DNA of 64,000 nucleotides, taken from positions 186,001 to 250,000 of the forward strand of contig JAPMXV010000015.1 of assembly GCA_026936335.1 (NCBI GenBank), written 5' to 3'. Below the pieces are notes generated by a model. It searched no databases. It was not told where the DNA came from and saw only the letters and a list, made by a program, of their open reading frames with translations. This stretch comes from Mantamonas sphyraenae. Taxonomy: Eukaryota > CRuMs > Mantamonadidae. The position numbers were made by a program, and so were the translations under genes. This document shows, piece after piece, positions 10,092 to 20,500 of this stretch (position 1 is the stretch's first letter; each line of letters opens with the position of its first letter).

Positions 10092-11378
10092 TTAGCAGGT
10101 GATGACCGTTCCAGCGGCGGTTGTGCCTCGCACGCACACAAAGGTGATCATGCCACCATACTGGGCCATGTCATCCAAATGGGCCATCCAATACTCTCGC
10201 ATGAACACAGTGTGCAGAATCTTGTGGCAATGAAGACGCCAGACGCCCGGGCGCGCCGTGAACAGGACATCACGCGTGGTGCCCGGCGCCACATCGATGG
10301 TGGAACCGTTGACGCGTGCAGAGGGAGGCACAATGGCGCCAGTCTCGCCAATCTGCGTCCATACGTGGCCGTGGATGTGAAACGGGTGCGGCTCATCCTG
10401 GTTTGCGTTGGAAAAGCGAATGCGCACGCGGTCGCCGGCATCCACCTTGATCACAGGCACAGAGGGTGCAGAGCGACCGTTGATAAAGAACCAGTTGGAA
10501 TCGTCCATCATAAAGGTGTTGCACTTGGAGTCACCCTCGAGCCAGGCGCCACTGAGCATCAGCGAGAAATCCTTGTCTGCCACAGGTTCCTCACCGGGGC
10601 ACTTTGCCACCAGCACGCCAATGAGACCCTGCGGATCCTGACGCCACATGCGAGTGCCCGAATGGTACATCGCTGTGCCGCATTGTTCCATGGTGAACTC
10701 GTACGTAAACGACTCTCCGGGTGCCACGCTCTTCTGTGACACGCCTCCGCTGCCGTCCATCTCGTAGGGCACAATCAGCCCATGCCAGTGCACAGAGGTG
10801 GCCTCTTGAAGCTCGTTGTGGAACACAATGCGCACCTTGTCGCCCTTATTCACTTCAATCACAGGCCCCGGGGTTTGGCCGTTGAAGCCCCACGACGTCA
10901 TCTCACGCCGGTGGATGGGAAACTTGGAGACGTCGCGTGGGTCCTGTCGATCCGATGGCACCACGCTGTAGAGGCGGTCGTAGGCAGCTGCGCTTCCGTC
11001 CCAGATCTCCTGTGTCACAAGCTGAGCGTACAGGTGGAACACCTTGAAGCCGTCGTTGGACATGGTGTACCCGAGTGTGGCCACTCCGGGGGATTGCACC
11101 GTGCCGTTGCCCATGTTGTACCCGGGGATGGCGCTCGTCGCCGTCGGCGTTCGGCCAATCATGTGTTTGCACGCATCCTCCGCCTGTGCCGGTGAGGATT
11201 GGGCCTTGACCTGCTTACTCAGTGCATCCACTTGCTTGCTGGTCGCATCCGTAGCCACCAGCGACGCGACGGCGAGCGCAGTGGCGATGATCAACAGCAC
11301 AAAAACAAGCGCCATCACCGCAAACCGCCGCCATCCCCCTTTTCCCCTCTCGTCAATGCCCATCTGTTGGAAATCCAT
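10092..11378 (-). CDS. Two-domain multicopper oxidase, membrane-anchored or secreted
   Basis: A 428-residue single-exon protein. The start at 11378 (MDFQQMG) puts one hydrophobic segment at about residues 19-43 (FAVMALVFVLLIIATALAVA), a signal anchor with a short basic cytoplasmic tail. The rest is two cupredoxin domains. Copper motifs: HWHG in the first, HPFHIHGH and HCHKILHTVFM in the second, so the type 1 site and its Met ligand look complete. The motif that is normally HSH reads YHSG, lacking one type 3 copper histidine. Members of the family oxidise phenols, metals or similar substrates with oxygen; the substrate cannot be told. The gene lies between ankyrin genes and is divergent from the one at 11505, sharing a 126-base intergenic region. 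Confidence 0.85.
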   Translation of the reverse strand: MDFQQMGIDERGKGGWRRFAVMALVFVLLIIATALAVASLVATDATSKQVDALSKQVKAQSSPAQAEDACKHMIGRTPTATSAIPGYNMGNGTVQSPGVATLGYTMSNDGFKVFHLYAQLVTQEIWDGSAAAYDRLYSVVPSDRQDPRDVSKFPIHRREMTSWGFNGQTPGPVIEVNKGDKVRIVFHNELQEATSVHWHGLIVPYEMDGSGGVSQKSVAPGESFTYEFTMEQCGTAMYHSGTRMWRQDPQGLIGVLVAKCPGEEPVADKDFSLMLSGAWLEGDSKCNTFMMDDSNWFFINGRSAPSVPVIKVDAGDRVRIRFSNANQDEPHPFHIHGHVWTQIGETGAIVPPSARVNGSTIDVAPGTTRDVLFTARPGVWRLHCHKILHTVFMREYWMAHLDDMAQYGGMITFVCVRGTTAAGTVITC

Positions 11379-11504
11379 GGTTTCTTCTCTGCTGCTCTTG
11401 TGATGCCGTGTTTGGATGGTTCTTGCTCGTGGTGATGGGGACACACAGGAACTGAACAAAGAGGTTGTGTTCCCCGTCGCAGCCAGACGAAATTCCAAAC
11501 AACA

Positions 11505-12890
11505 ATGTCAAAACCCTCCCTCCACCACAACCTGCGCCTGAAGCAAATACTGCGGGCGGTGGAGAGGGGCCATTTGAATCATTCGGGGTTGAAATGGCTG
11601 CTGGCGAGTCAGTTTGGGGAATTCACGGCAGAACTCGCTCGCTGGCGGGCAGAGGACATCGATGCATCATTCAAAGGTCCCTGGTGGATGGACGTGAAGG
11701 AAGTGGACCGTCCCAAGGCACTCATGCACTGCATTTGGATGAAGGAGACCGAAGCCGTGATGCAGCTGCTGGAAGACGGTGTGGCCATTGAGTGCCCCGT
11801 GTCGAGCTCGAATTTCACCACGGTGTGTGCTCTGGAGATGGCTGTACGCTGTGGGGCCGTTGAACTCATCGATGCCTTGGCCCCACGCTGTTTCCACCTT
11901 TCGTTGCACTTGGAGGAGCTGCTGGTGGCGCCTGATGCGGCTACGGCGAAACGCCTTCTCGCACACGATCCCAAACTGCCAGCTGCGCTGCTCGGCTACT
12001 GCAACGACAATGACACGGTTCCTCTTTTGCTTCCTCTCGTGGCCAATGCTCCGGTAGAGGAGCAGGCCAAGGTGGTTCGGCACATGTTCTTTCCGCGACG
12101 CAATCCGATGCTGAGAGAGGTGCTACGTGCTCGCTTGTGCCTCCCCGATGCCCTTGTGCGTGGCATCAAGTACGGGAGACTGTTTGCCGATGATGTGAAT
12201 GAGTGTCTGGCTGGGAATGCGCTGGATGGGTTGAACCGGCGTGACACATTCCACTGCCAAACCGCACTGTATGTTGCCTCAAAGTCAGGCAATGAGGCTT
12301 TGGTTGCGCGGTTGCTGGAACTTGGTGCCAATCCCAATGTGACCACGGCAACAGGGCTCGCCCCACTGTTCCCTGCGGCACGCCGTGGCTTCACACACAT
12401 TGTGCGTCGTCTCATCGATGCCGGCGCCGATGTCAATCTGCAGGACCACATGCGACGGTGTGCGTTTGACATTGCCCTGCGCTACGATCGTGGACCTGTG
12501 CTGATGCTCCTTGCGTGTGCGGGTGCCGTTCCCGGAGGCGTTAATCCCGCGCATTGGATCCGATGCCGACGCACTCAGCAACTCAAAGCATTGTGTGTGG
12601 CACACGATATGCAGACTTTGCCACAGTTCATTGCTGCCACGTTCCTGGGTGGCTGGAGCGAAGAGACGCACGCACTTGTGTTCCCTGCCCAGCTTGACAC
12701 AGCCGTCGAGGTGGCTCTTACCATGAACGCAGAGGAGCGTGAAGAGATGTTTGAAGCAGGTGGCATGGATGCGTACACACCCACGGCGTTGTGGTCGACA
12801 CAGCCAGATGAGGTGATGGAACGCATCCTCGACCACCTCCTGTGTCGCAACCTCCCACGCAAACGCAGGCGGAGAGGCAGATCACAGTGA
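11505..12890 (+). CDS. Ankyrin-repeat protein with C-terminal MFEAGGM/PDEVMER module (ANK-2)
   Basis: A 461-residue single-exon protein starting MSKPSLHHN, so without the Gly2 start of its two paralogues. The layout otherwise matches: an N-terminal helical region, weak repeats (VCALEMAVRCGAVELIDALA), then clear ankyrin repeats (QTALYVASKSGNEALVARLL, APLFPAARRGFTHIVRRLID). The C-terminal module reads GGWSEETH, LDTAVEVALTMNAEER, MFEAGGM, QPDEVMERILDHLL, followed by a basic tail (PRKRRRRGRSQ) that could be a nuclear signal. From about 12640 through the stop and into the 3' flank the DNA is almost the same as the end of ANK-3, while the upstream parts have diverged. Function beyond protein binding is unknown. 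Confidence 0.85.
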   Translation: MSKPSLHHNLRLKQILRAVERGHLNHSGLKWLLASQFGEFTAELARWRAEDIDASFKGPWWMDVKEVDRPKALMHCIWMKETEAVMQLLEDGVAIECPVSSSNFTTVCALEMAVRCGAVELIDALAPRCFHLSLHLEELLVAPDAATAKRLLAHDPKLPAALLGYCNDNDTVPLLLPLVANAPVEEQAKVVRHMFFPRRNPMLREVLRARLCLPDALVRGIKYGRLFADDVNECLAGNALDGLNRRDTFHCQTALYVASKSGNEALVARLLELGANPNVTTATGLAPLFPAARRGFTHIVRRLIDAGADVNLQDHMRRCAFDIALRYDRGPVLMLLACAGAVPGGVNPAHWIRCRRTQQLKALCVAHDMQTLPQFIAATFLGGWSEETHALVFPAQLDTAVEVALTMNAEEREEMFEAGGMDAYTPTALWSTQPDEVMERILDHLLCRNLPRKRRRRGRSQ

Positions 12891-12993
12891 ATGTACAGCG
12901 AATGAATGGCGGAATGGTGCACCTCCACTTTCCTATAATACCAATCCAACATCCAATCCTCCCTCCAGCCCAACGCAATCGCCAGCATCCAGC

Positions 12994-14481
12994 ATGGGCA
13001 ACTCCTCAACGTATGCCCCCTCACCCAATGCACACAACGCACACAGTGCACAGGGTGTGGATGTGTCCCCTTGGGATGGGTACTCGGATCATCTGGCCAG
13101 GCAAGCTACCAGGCAGCACCCAGATGTGCTGCGAGGTTGGGATCAAACGCGACATGCCCACATCATCTCATTCCCCGGAAAGATCGATGTTCAGGAGGAC
13201 AACTTCTGGGCAGGGGCATCCCGTTTGGAACAAACCAGGGCTCTGTGGGTGGCTGTGCGGGAAGATTCTCCAGAGGCGGTGCAGGAGATGCTGAACCTGC
13301 GGACCTTTTGGGCCGAAGATCCCGAGGTCGACTCAGATCTTGCGGGTCCCTCGCTCAAGACCCGCGTGTGTGTGGTGGAAGTGGCAATCCGCTACGAAAG
13401 CCTCAACGTACTTCGACACCTCGTCAACACCGATCAGATGTGTCCTCACCATGGAATGCACGTGGCAGTGGCCCTCCTCAGGAACATTTCGCAGGAATTG
13501 CTCCAACTCCTGCTCGACCAATCGCCCGTGGTTCCCCCCAGTGTGTGGGCACTGGCTGCAACCGATGACATGGCCCAGTTTGTGTTCCCCCATGTCCAAC
13601 AGCTGTCAAAGGCCGAGCTGCAAGTGCTCTCGTACGCCGTCACAGACCGAGTTGTCCGCTACTTCACCGACACCCTCAGGCCCACGCCCATGCTCAAGCT
13701 CATGCTCTCTTCCGCAATGGGACTTCCCGAAACACTGGAGATGGGCATCCGCTACCAGGTCAACGACGCTGTGGAGGCGTGTTTGGATTCCGGTGCAGAC
13801 CTTGCGCTCTTTGCGTCGGACGATTGTGGCCGCACGCCACTGTTCCACGCCTGTAAGCTGGGCAACGAAACAGTCGTGGCACGACTGTTGGAACTGGGTG
13901 CTGATCCTTCCCAGCAGACTGTGCACGGCATTGCGCCCTTGCACCCAGCTGCACGTTCTGGCCACGAGGTCGTGGTGCAACATCTCATCGCCGCGGGTGC
14001 AGATGTGAACGTGTACGACAGCTACAGGCGCAGTCCATTCCATCTTGCACTCCGCCATGATCGCTACCGTGTGTGCGCGATCCTCGCGGCAGCTGGGGCG
14101 GATCCCGGTGCCGAGGATGACGAGTGGATTGTCACGAGGCGACCTCATCAGCTGAGTGTGTTTCGATGTGCCTACGCCATGAACTGCTTGCCACAGTACA
14201 TTGCTGCCACGTACCTCGGTGGCTGGAGCGAAGAGGCACACGCACTTGTGTTCCCTGCCCAGCTTGACACAGCCGTCGAGGTGGCTCTTACCATGAACAC
14301 AGAGGAGCGTGAAGAGATGTTTGAAGCAGGTGGCATGGATGCGTACACACCCACGGCGTTGTGGTCGACACAGCCAGATGAGGTGATGGAACGCATCCTC
14401 GACCACCTCCTCTGTCGCAACCTTCCACGCAAACGCAGGCGGAGAAACAGAAGCAGGCCACGGCGAATGTACAGTGAATGA
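12994..14481 (+). CDS. Ankyrin-repeat protein with C-terminal MFEAGGM/PDEVMER module (ANK-3)
   Basis: A 495-residue single-exon protein starting MGNSST, a good N-myristoylation context like ANK-1. Ankyrin repeats occur in the middle and C-terminal half (RTPLFHACKLGNETVVARLL, APLHPAARSGHEVVVQHLIA, SPFHLALRHDRYRVCAILAA). The last 75 residues carry the shared module and a basic tail (PRKRRRRNRSRPRRMYSE). The final codons RMYSE align with bases that lie after the stop codon of ANK-2, so the homologous block crosses a stop that has moved. It follows ANK-2 by 103 bases on the same strand and converges with the large gene ending at 14549. Confidence 0.85.
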   Translation: MGNSSTYAPSPNAHNAHSAQGVDVSPWDGYSDHLARQATRQHPDVLRGWDQTRHAHIISFPGKIDVQEDNFWAGASRLEQTRALWVAVREDSPEAVQEMLNLRTFWAEDPEVDSDLAGPSLKTRVCVVEVAIRYESLNVLRHLVNTDQMCPHHGMHVAVALLRNISQELLQLLLDQSPVVPPSVWALAATDDMAQFVFPHVQQLSKAELQVLSYAVTDRVVRYFTDTLRPTPMLKLMLSSAMGLPETLEMGIRYQVNDAVEACLDSGADLALFASDDCGRTPLFHACKLGNETVVARLLELGADPSQQTVHGIAPLHPAARSGHEVVVQHLIAAGADVNVYDSYRRSPFHLALRHDRYRVCAILAAAGADPGAEDDEWIVTRRPHQLSVFRCAYAMNCLPQYIAATYLGGWSEEAHALVFPAQLDTAVEVALTMNTEEREEMFEAGGMDAYTPTALWSTQPDEVMERILDHLLCRNLPRKRRRRNRSRPRRMYSE

Positions 14482-14548
14482 ATGGCGGAATGGTGCACCT
14501 CCACACAGGTGACAAAAATCACACGGAATTCCATTTGCTTCCCTCAAG

Positions 14549-17500
14549 TCACCTCTCTGCGGAGATCTCCTTGAAAAACTCCTGGCTGAGACGCTCAATG
14601 TCCTTGACCACACCCAGGTTGACCACGAGACCGACGAGCACATTGTCGCCTTCGCCTCGTCCAGACGCGGGCACGTACATACCGCTCTCGCTTCGCCTGC
14701 GACTGCTCTCTCCGTGTCCACGTGGCCGCAGCTTGGCCTGTCGCACAGCGTGTGTGACGTAGTGGCACGTGCGACAGCGATACACATCCCACCCCTCTTT
14801 GGCTCCGTCCACCCACGCGTAGCTGTTGCTCCAGCCACTTGTGCCTCGCAGCAGCGCCCCCTTTGTGGTGTAGCCCCACTCCAGGTCCGTCTGCTCAAAG
14901 GCATACAAAGAGTTCAGCTCCTTCAGCACGCCCATGCACGACTGGATTGGGCACTCGCTCGTCTCGTCTGCCAGACAATCGCACATCCTCGGGTTTTTGC
15001 CGTACGTCGTGTCAAACGGACGCTGCACTGTGAAGCTGCACGCGCCACACAGACACTCAAACGTCTCTGCCCCCTTGGCCATCTGCCGCTCACGCTGAGC
15101 CTCCAACTGGATGGCAAGCCACCACAGCTTGCGCACCAGCTGCGGCCTCGGCGACACGTTTTGCCGCCGGTCCTTCACAAAGATCACAGCCTCGTAGAAC
15201 GTCAACGCGTACTGGTACATCAAGAACCCAATCAACAGCGCCCCGGTGGCGTTTTCCCACCGATCGCTCCCGCGTGCTCCCGTGCACACCAACACTTTGC
15301 CGTGGAACGTCATTGCGTTGCGCACAAAACCAAACCCTGCCGTCCAGCCCTCTTCCAGCGTCCCCTCGCCGTCCTCGCGCACTTGCGTTTCCAGCGTCAC
15401 CTCCAAGTACTCCAGCTGCAGAGCAATCTGCTTCTTGACACCCGTCACCTCCGGATCCTCGTCCACCTCTTCGTCCTCCACACGCACATTGATGATGTGC
15501 GTGAACCCGCCCTGCAGCAAAGCCTCCATCGTCAGACCCTTCATCGTCGAGCCCACATACAGGTGCGACGTGATGCGTGACAGAGTGCCTTCCCACAGAC
15601 CCTCCAACGATTTGGCCTGCTCTTCCTCCCTTTCCCTCTCCACCATTTTCACCTCCCCGCCTTCGTCCCAGTCCCGCGATTCCACAAGGTTTGGATTCAG
15701 TCGCTCCGCAACCATCGCTGCTGCTTTGTCTTGGTCCACAATGCTCTTGCTCGCCTGCACACGCGCTTTGCGCCGTTTCAGCGGCGACACCCCACGCCCG
15801 TCCAGGTCGCTGATGCCCACACCTGCAGACGCCGCTGCGGCTGCCACAGCCGCTGCCGACGATGCCGAGCCCGACGACGAAGAAGACGAAATGCCACCCA
15901 CCGTGCCGTTCAGTCCTCCATCGACCGTTCCGCCTTGCGTAAGCTCTGCCAGCACCACCTCGTAGCGTTTGCGCACGTCGGCCAGCGATGGACGACGCAG
16001 CGGGTCACGCACGAGCACATACTCCAGAAAGTCCACCAGCGCAGGGTATTGCTTGATCTTTTGCACTTTCGTTTCCGAAATCAACGGCGTGCCCTCCGTG
16101 GTGATGCGGTGGATAAACGCACCAATGTCCTCCTCAAACAAAAAGTCACCCGTGAGCAGCTCGTACAGGAGGCAGCCTACAGACCACACGTCGGTGGCTG
16201 CGTTGGCCCCCACGCGGCGCCGCCGGTCAAAGTTGCGGTTCTGTTTGCGTCCGGCAAACGCAATCTGGATCATTTCGGGGCTCTTGATAAACTCTGTGCC
16301 TCGGTTGCGCGTCGTGTAGCTGTCCTCCTCGTCCGAGTACACCTTGCTCTCGCCAAAGTCGCACACCACAATGCGAAAGTTGGGAAACTCGCTGGGTTGG
16401 TTCCAAAACTCGCTTTCCGTCACGTCCTCGTCCGGCACCAGCAGCAGGTTGTCACATTTCAGGTCAAAGTGCACCACGTGGCTCTGTTCCAGCACCTCCA
16501 GCGAACTCAGCGCATCCTTGAAAATGCGCAGGTACAACGGCAGGTTTGCCTTCAGCGGCGTCATCTGCCGCAGTCGCCACGACTTGAGCGAGCACTTGTA
16601 CTCCTTCATCACAATCCAGTGGAACTCGTCGCTCACGCCGTAGTCGTACATGCGCGCCACACGCGGATCGCTTTTGTGCGTGTCCATGATCAGCACCTCG
16701 CTGAACATGTCGTACAGGATGCACCGGTCGTCGATTCGCCTCTCAATGTCCATCAGCTTCACGGCAACCTCCACAAAAGGCAGCTGGTAGCGAAACACGC
16801 TTCCAAATGCTCCTTGGCCAAGCAGCTCCGCCTGATTGTTTTCGTACATCGCCACACAGAACAGTTTCTTGTACACCAGCTTCAGCAGGCGATGGTAGCT
16901 GTGACCCATTTCCAGCGTGCGCTGACTCAGCCTCGCCGCCACCGTTTCGTTGTTGGCGTGGTTGATGTGCCAGTACAACAGAAACGGGATGTTTGGCTTG
17001 TTGTCCAAAATCGGATGCTGGCTGCTGTACAGCGGTTCCAGCATGTCGCTTTGGTTCATCATCAGACTCAAAATCAGCTGCAAAATCAACACGTGGATCT
17101 CCTCGTCCTGGTACAGCGCCCTGGCCTCCGTTTGCGACCTGTAAAACTCTGCCTCCAGGACCCCCTCCGACACAATGCTGCCGTCGCTCATGTGCGACAT
17201 GGACTTGATCATGCTGTTGCTGCGTGACCTCACGTGGCTCATGGATGGATGCCTGGCCGGAGATCCCACGGGCTTGCGCATCAGTTGCGACTTGCCGCCA
17301 CCTGCCATCGACACCAAGCTGTTGCTGTCCACAATGTGCTGCAACATCTGTTCCTGCTCATCGCGCACTTCTTCCAGCTCTCCCGGACGCGAGCTGAGAC
17401 TCAACGTTCGCTTGCGCAGCTGCGTCGACGTGGCCACGGGCGACCCTGCTGTATCGTCCCCGCTGCTGCCTGAAGGACGTACCTTGGCTGTCAATGACAT

Positions 17501-20500
17501 CGCCGACGTCGACGCACGGATCCCTGCGTTTGAGCGCCTCTTTACACGGCCGCTCATTTCCTGTGCCTCGTCCGCCCCAAGCATTTGCGTGCCAGCCTGT
17601 CCGATCTGCACCGTGTTGTACGTCAAATCCGACATCTCTCGACGCCGTTGCGCCGCACGCGACGGCGACGCTTCACGAACCCCACCTCCGACGACCACCT
17701 TGGGTGTCACACGCCCCTGTTGCCGTGCACTCCTGCTCTTCGGCGGCAATGCTTGCCCACCCAGTCCACCGCTGCCCAGCCGCTTCTGCTTTCCCGTGCC
17801 TTTCTTGTTGTGTCCGTGGTTGTTTGTGTGCGACGTATGCGCTTGTGGCGGTTCGGCATCCTTGCGCTTGGCATTCTGCGTGTCTTTGTCCTCGTCCACG
17901 TCCTCGTCCTCGCTCGACTGCGGCTTCTCCAGGTCCAGCGCCGCAATGATGTTTGGACGTGCGCGTGGTGGTGACAAAGGGATGTCACTGCTGCTTGTTG
18001 TCGACGTGGTCATGGTCGATCTGTGCGACGACTGGCCCTCCACGCCTGTGCTGCCCTTGGTCGCCTCCTTGTTCAAGCCCAGTGTCATCACAAAGGCCGG
18101 TTTGTTCGGCGGCGGCGTCAATGGGATGTCACTGCTGTCGTCGCTGTCAAACGAGTCGGTGTCGCTTGCATACGACCCAATCTCTGCGTCCGTCATCACC
18201 TTGACCTGCCCGTCCGAAGCTACAGCCGCACTTTGTTGCCCTTTGGCAACTGCGTTGCTCAGCCCCAGTGTCATCACCACCGCCGGTTTCTTCGGCGGGG
18301 GTGTCAACGGGATGTCGCTGCTGCCGTCACTGTCGTACGACGACGTGGATGTCGCCGTTTCGTTTCCTGCCTCACTCGTTGCTTCGCGCACCACTGCATC
18401 CCCTCCCTTCCTCGCCTCCTTGTTCAGACCCAGCGCCATCACCAGCGCCGGTTTTCTCGGCGGTGGCGTAAGCGGAATGTCGCTGCTGTCGTCGCTGTCG
18501 TACGTCGATTCGTCATCCTCACTGTCGTCCCTGTCTTGTGTCTCTCCATGTTGCCTCACCGCAGCCTCGCCGCCCTTTCTTGCCTCTTTGTTCAGTCCCA
18601 GGCCCACCACAAACGCCGGTTTCTTTGGCGGCGGCGTCAGCGGGATATCGCTGCTGTCGTCGCTGTCGTATGTCGAATCGTACTCCTCCCTTGCACTCCC
18701 ACCATCGGCACGCCCCACAGCATCGCCACCCTTCCTCGCCTCCTTGTTCAGTCCCAGGCTCATCACAAATCCTGGTTTCTTGGGAGGTGGCGTCAGCGGG
18801 ATGTCGCTGCTGTCGTCGCTGTCGTCGCTGTCGTACGTCGTCTCATCCTCGTCGTCGCTGTGCCCATCTCCACGACCTCTTTCATCGCCACCTTTCCTCG
18901 CCTCCTTGTTCAACCCTAGGCTCATCACAAACCCAGGTTTCTTGGGAGGTGGCGATAGCGGGATGTCACTGCTGTCGTCGCTGTCGTACGTCGTCTCATC
19001 CTCATCCTCATCCTCATCCTCATCCTCGCTGTGCCCATCTCCACGACCTTCTCCATCGCCACCCTTCTTCGCCTCCTTGTTCAATCCCAGGCTCATCACG
19101 AAGCCTGGTTTCCTGGGTGGCGGCGAAAGCGGGATGTCGCTGCTGTCGTCGCTGCCCCATCCCTTCCAATCCTCAGAGTCGTCACTCTTTTCGCCATCGT
19201 CCTCGCTGTCCTCTTCATGGCCATCGGCGCCCCAGGACACGCCGGCGCGTCCACCCGCTGCTCCGCCACGTCCGCCACCGCCACCGACCGACCCTGACAT
19301 GCTCATGGCCATGTGATCCGTGGACTGGTCGCGCACATTCAATCCAAGACCCAACCCAAGACCCAGACCGCGCCTGCCCTTGGCTGCCACCAGCATCTCC
19401 CGAGCCTCCACCTCCTTCTCGACAAAGTGACCCTGCATGGTGTACACGTCGTACTCCAGCGAGATTTCGGCCAGCAAAAAGTCCATGACGTGCCATTGGT
19501 ACATCTTGGTGATGACATAGTCGGTTTTGTGGCGAGTAAAGGCAAACAGCACGCGCAGATGCCAGCGCACCAGCTGCGTTGTCCACTCCACCACATCCTC
19601 GCTCTCGTCTTCATCCTGACCGAGCGAGTTGTACAAGCGCACAAACCACAAGTAGTGGAAACTGACATAAAAGTCCACGTACTCGTGCTTGCGGTTGAAC
19701 GGCGACGACGGGTTGGAAAACACCTCGCACAGCAGCTCCATCATGGTGCGCATCAACTCCACGCGAAACTCGTCGTACACACCGGTGCCGTCCACACTCT
19801 CCATGTACATGGGCACAAAGCCACGCTGCGGCTGCACCAGGAACTCCAACTTCCACAGCATCTCTCGCTCTTGGTACTCGATCTCTTCGATCTGCGAGCT
19901 GATCCACGCGTCACGCTCCACACTGCTCTGCCAGTCTACCGTTGCCTGATTTTGCTTCAGCTCCTCCTTGGAAAACTTTGTGTTGCGTCGCACAAGCTGC
20001 GCACACACAATAAAGTGCCGCAGGCCGCGCATGCGATACTCGCTGATGCGCCCGTCGCTGATGTGCAGCTTGGCACACGCCTCGCCCAGCTTTGGGTTGA
20101 ATAGCAGGTGGCCCAGGTAGCGTCGCAGCCACTGCGTGATGTGCCCCTTCTCCAGCAGCACGCCCACAAGAAAGTCGTCGAGGGCCGGGTGTGTGTTTTG
20201 CTCCACAATCTCATCCACCACAATGAGCAGGTGGTGCACCGTCTCGGCCAGCGGAAGCACGTCCAGCGAAAAGTTGCCACGCGTGATGAGTTGATGCACC
20301 ACACGCAGCAACGTGCGCATGCCAATGTCCACCACCTGGTCGCTCATCACACGTGTCCTGCACGTGCGCATGTAACGCGAAAGCAACACCAGCTGCAGCG
20401 TCAGATCTTCCATAAACGCTTTGCGGTTGTACAGCAGATCCATGCGTGACGTGATGCGGTGCAGAAACAGGTCCAGCTTTCGCCGCACGTTGACCCTTTG

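Noticed and set aside
8591-14481. Viral origin of the ankyrin plus C-terminal F-box-like layout, as known in large DNA viruses
   Set aside because: Only a layout analogy. The module sequence is shared with host-type LRR genes, and nothing else in the window looks viral.
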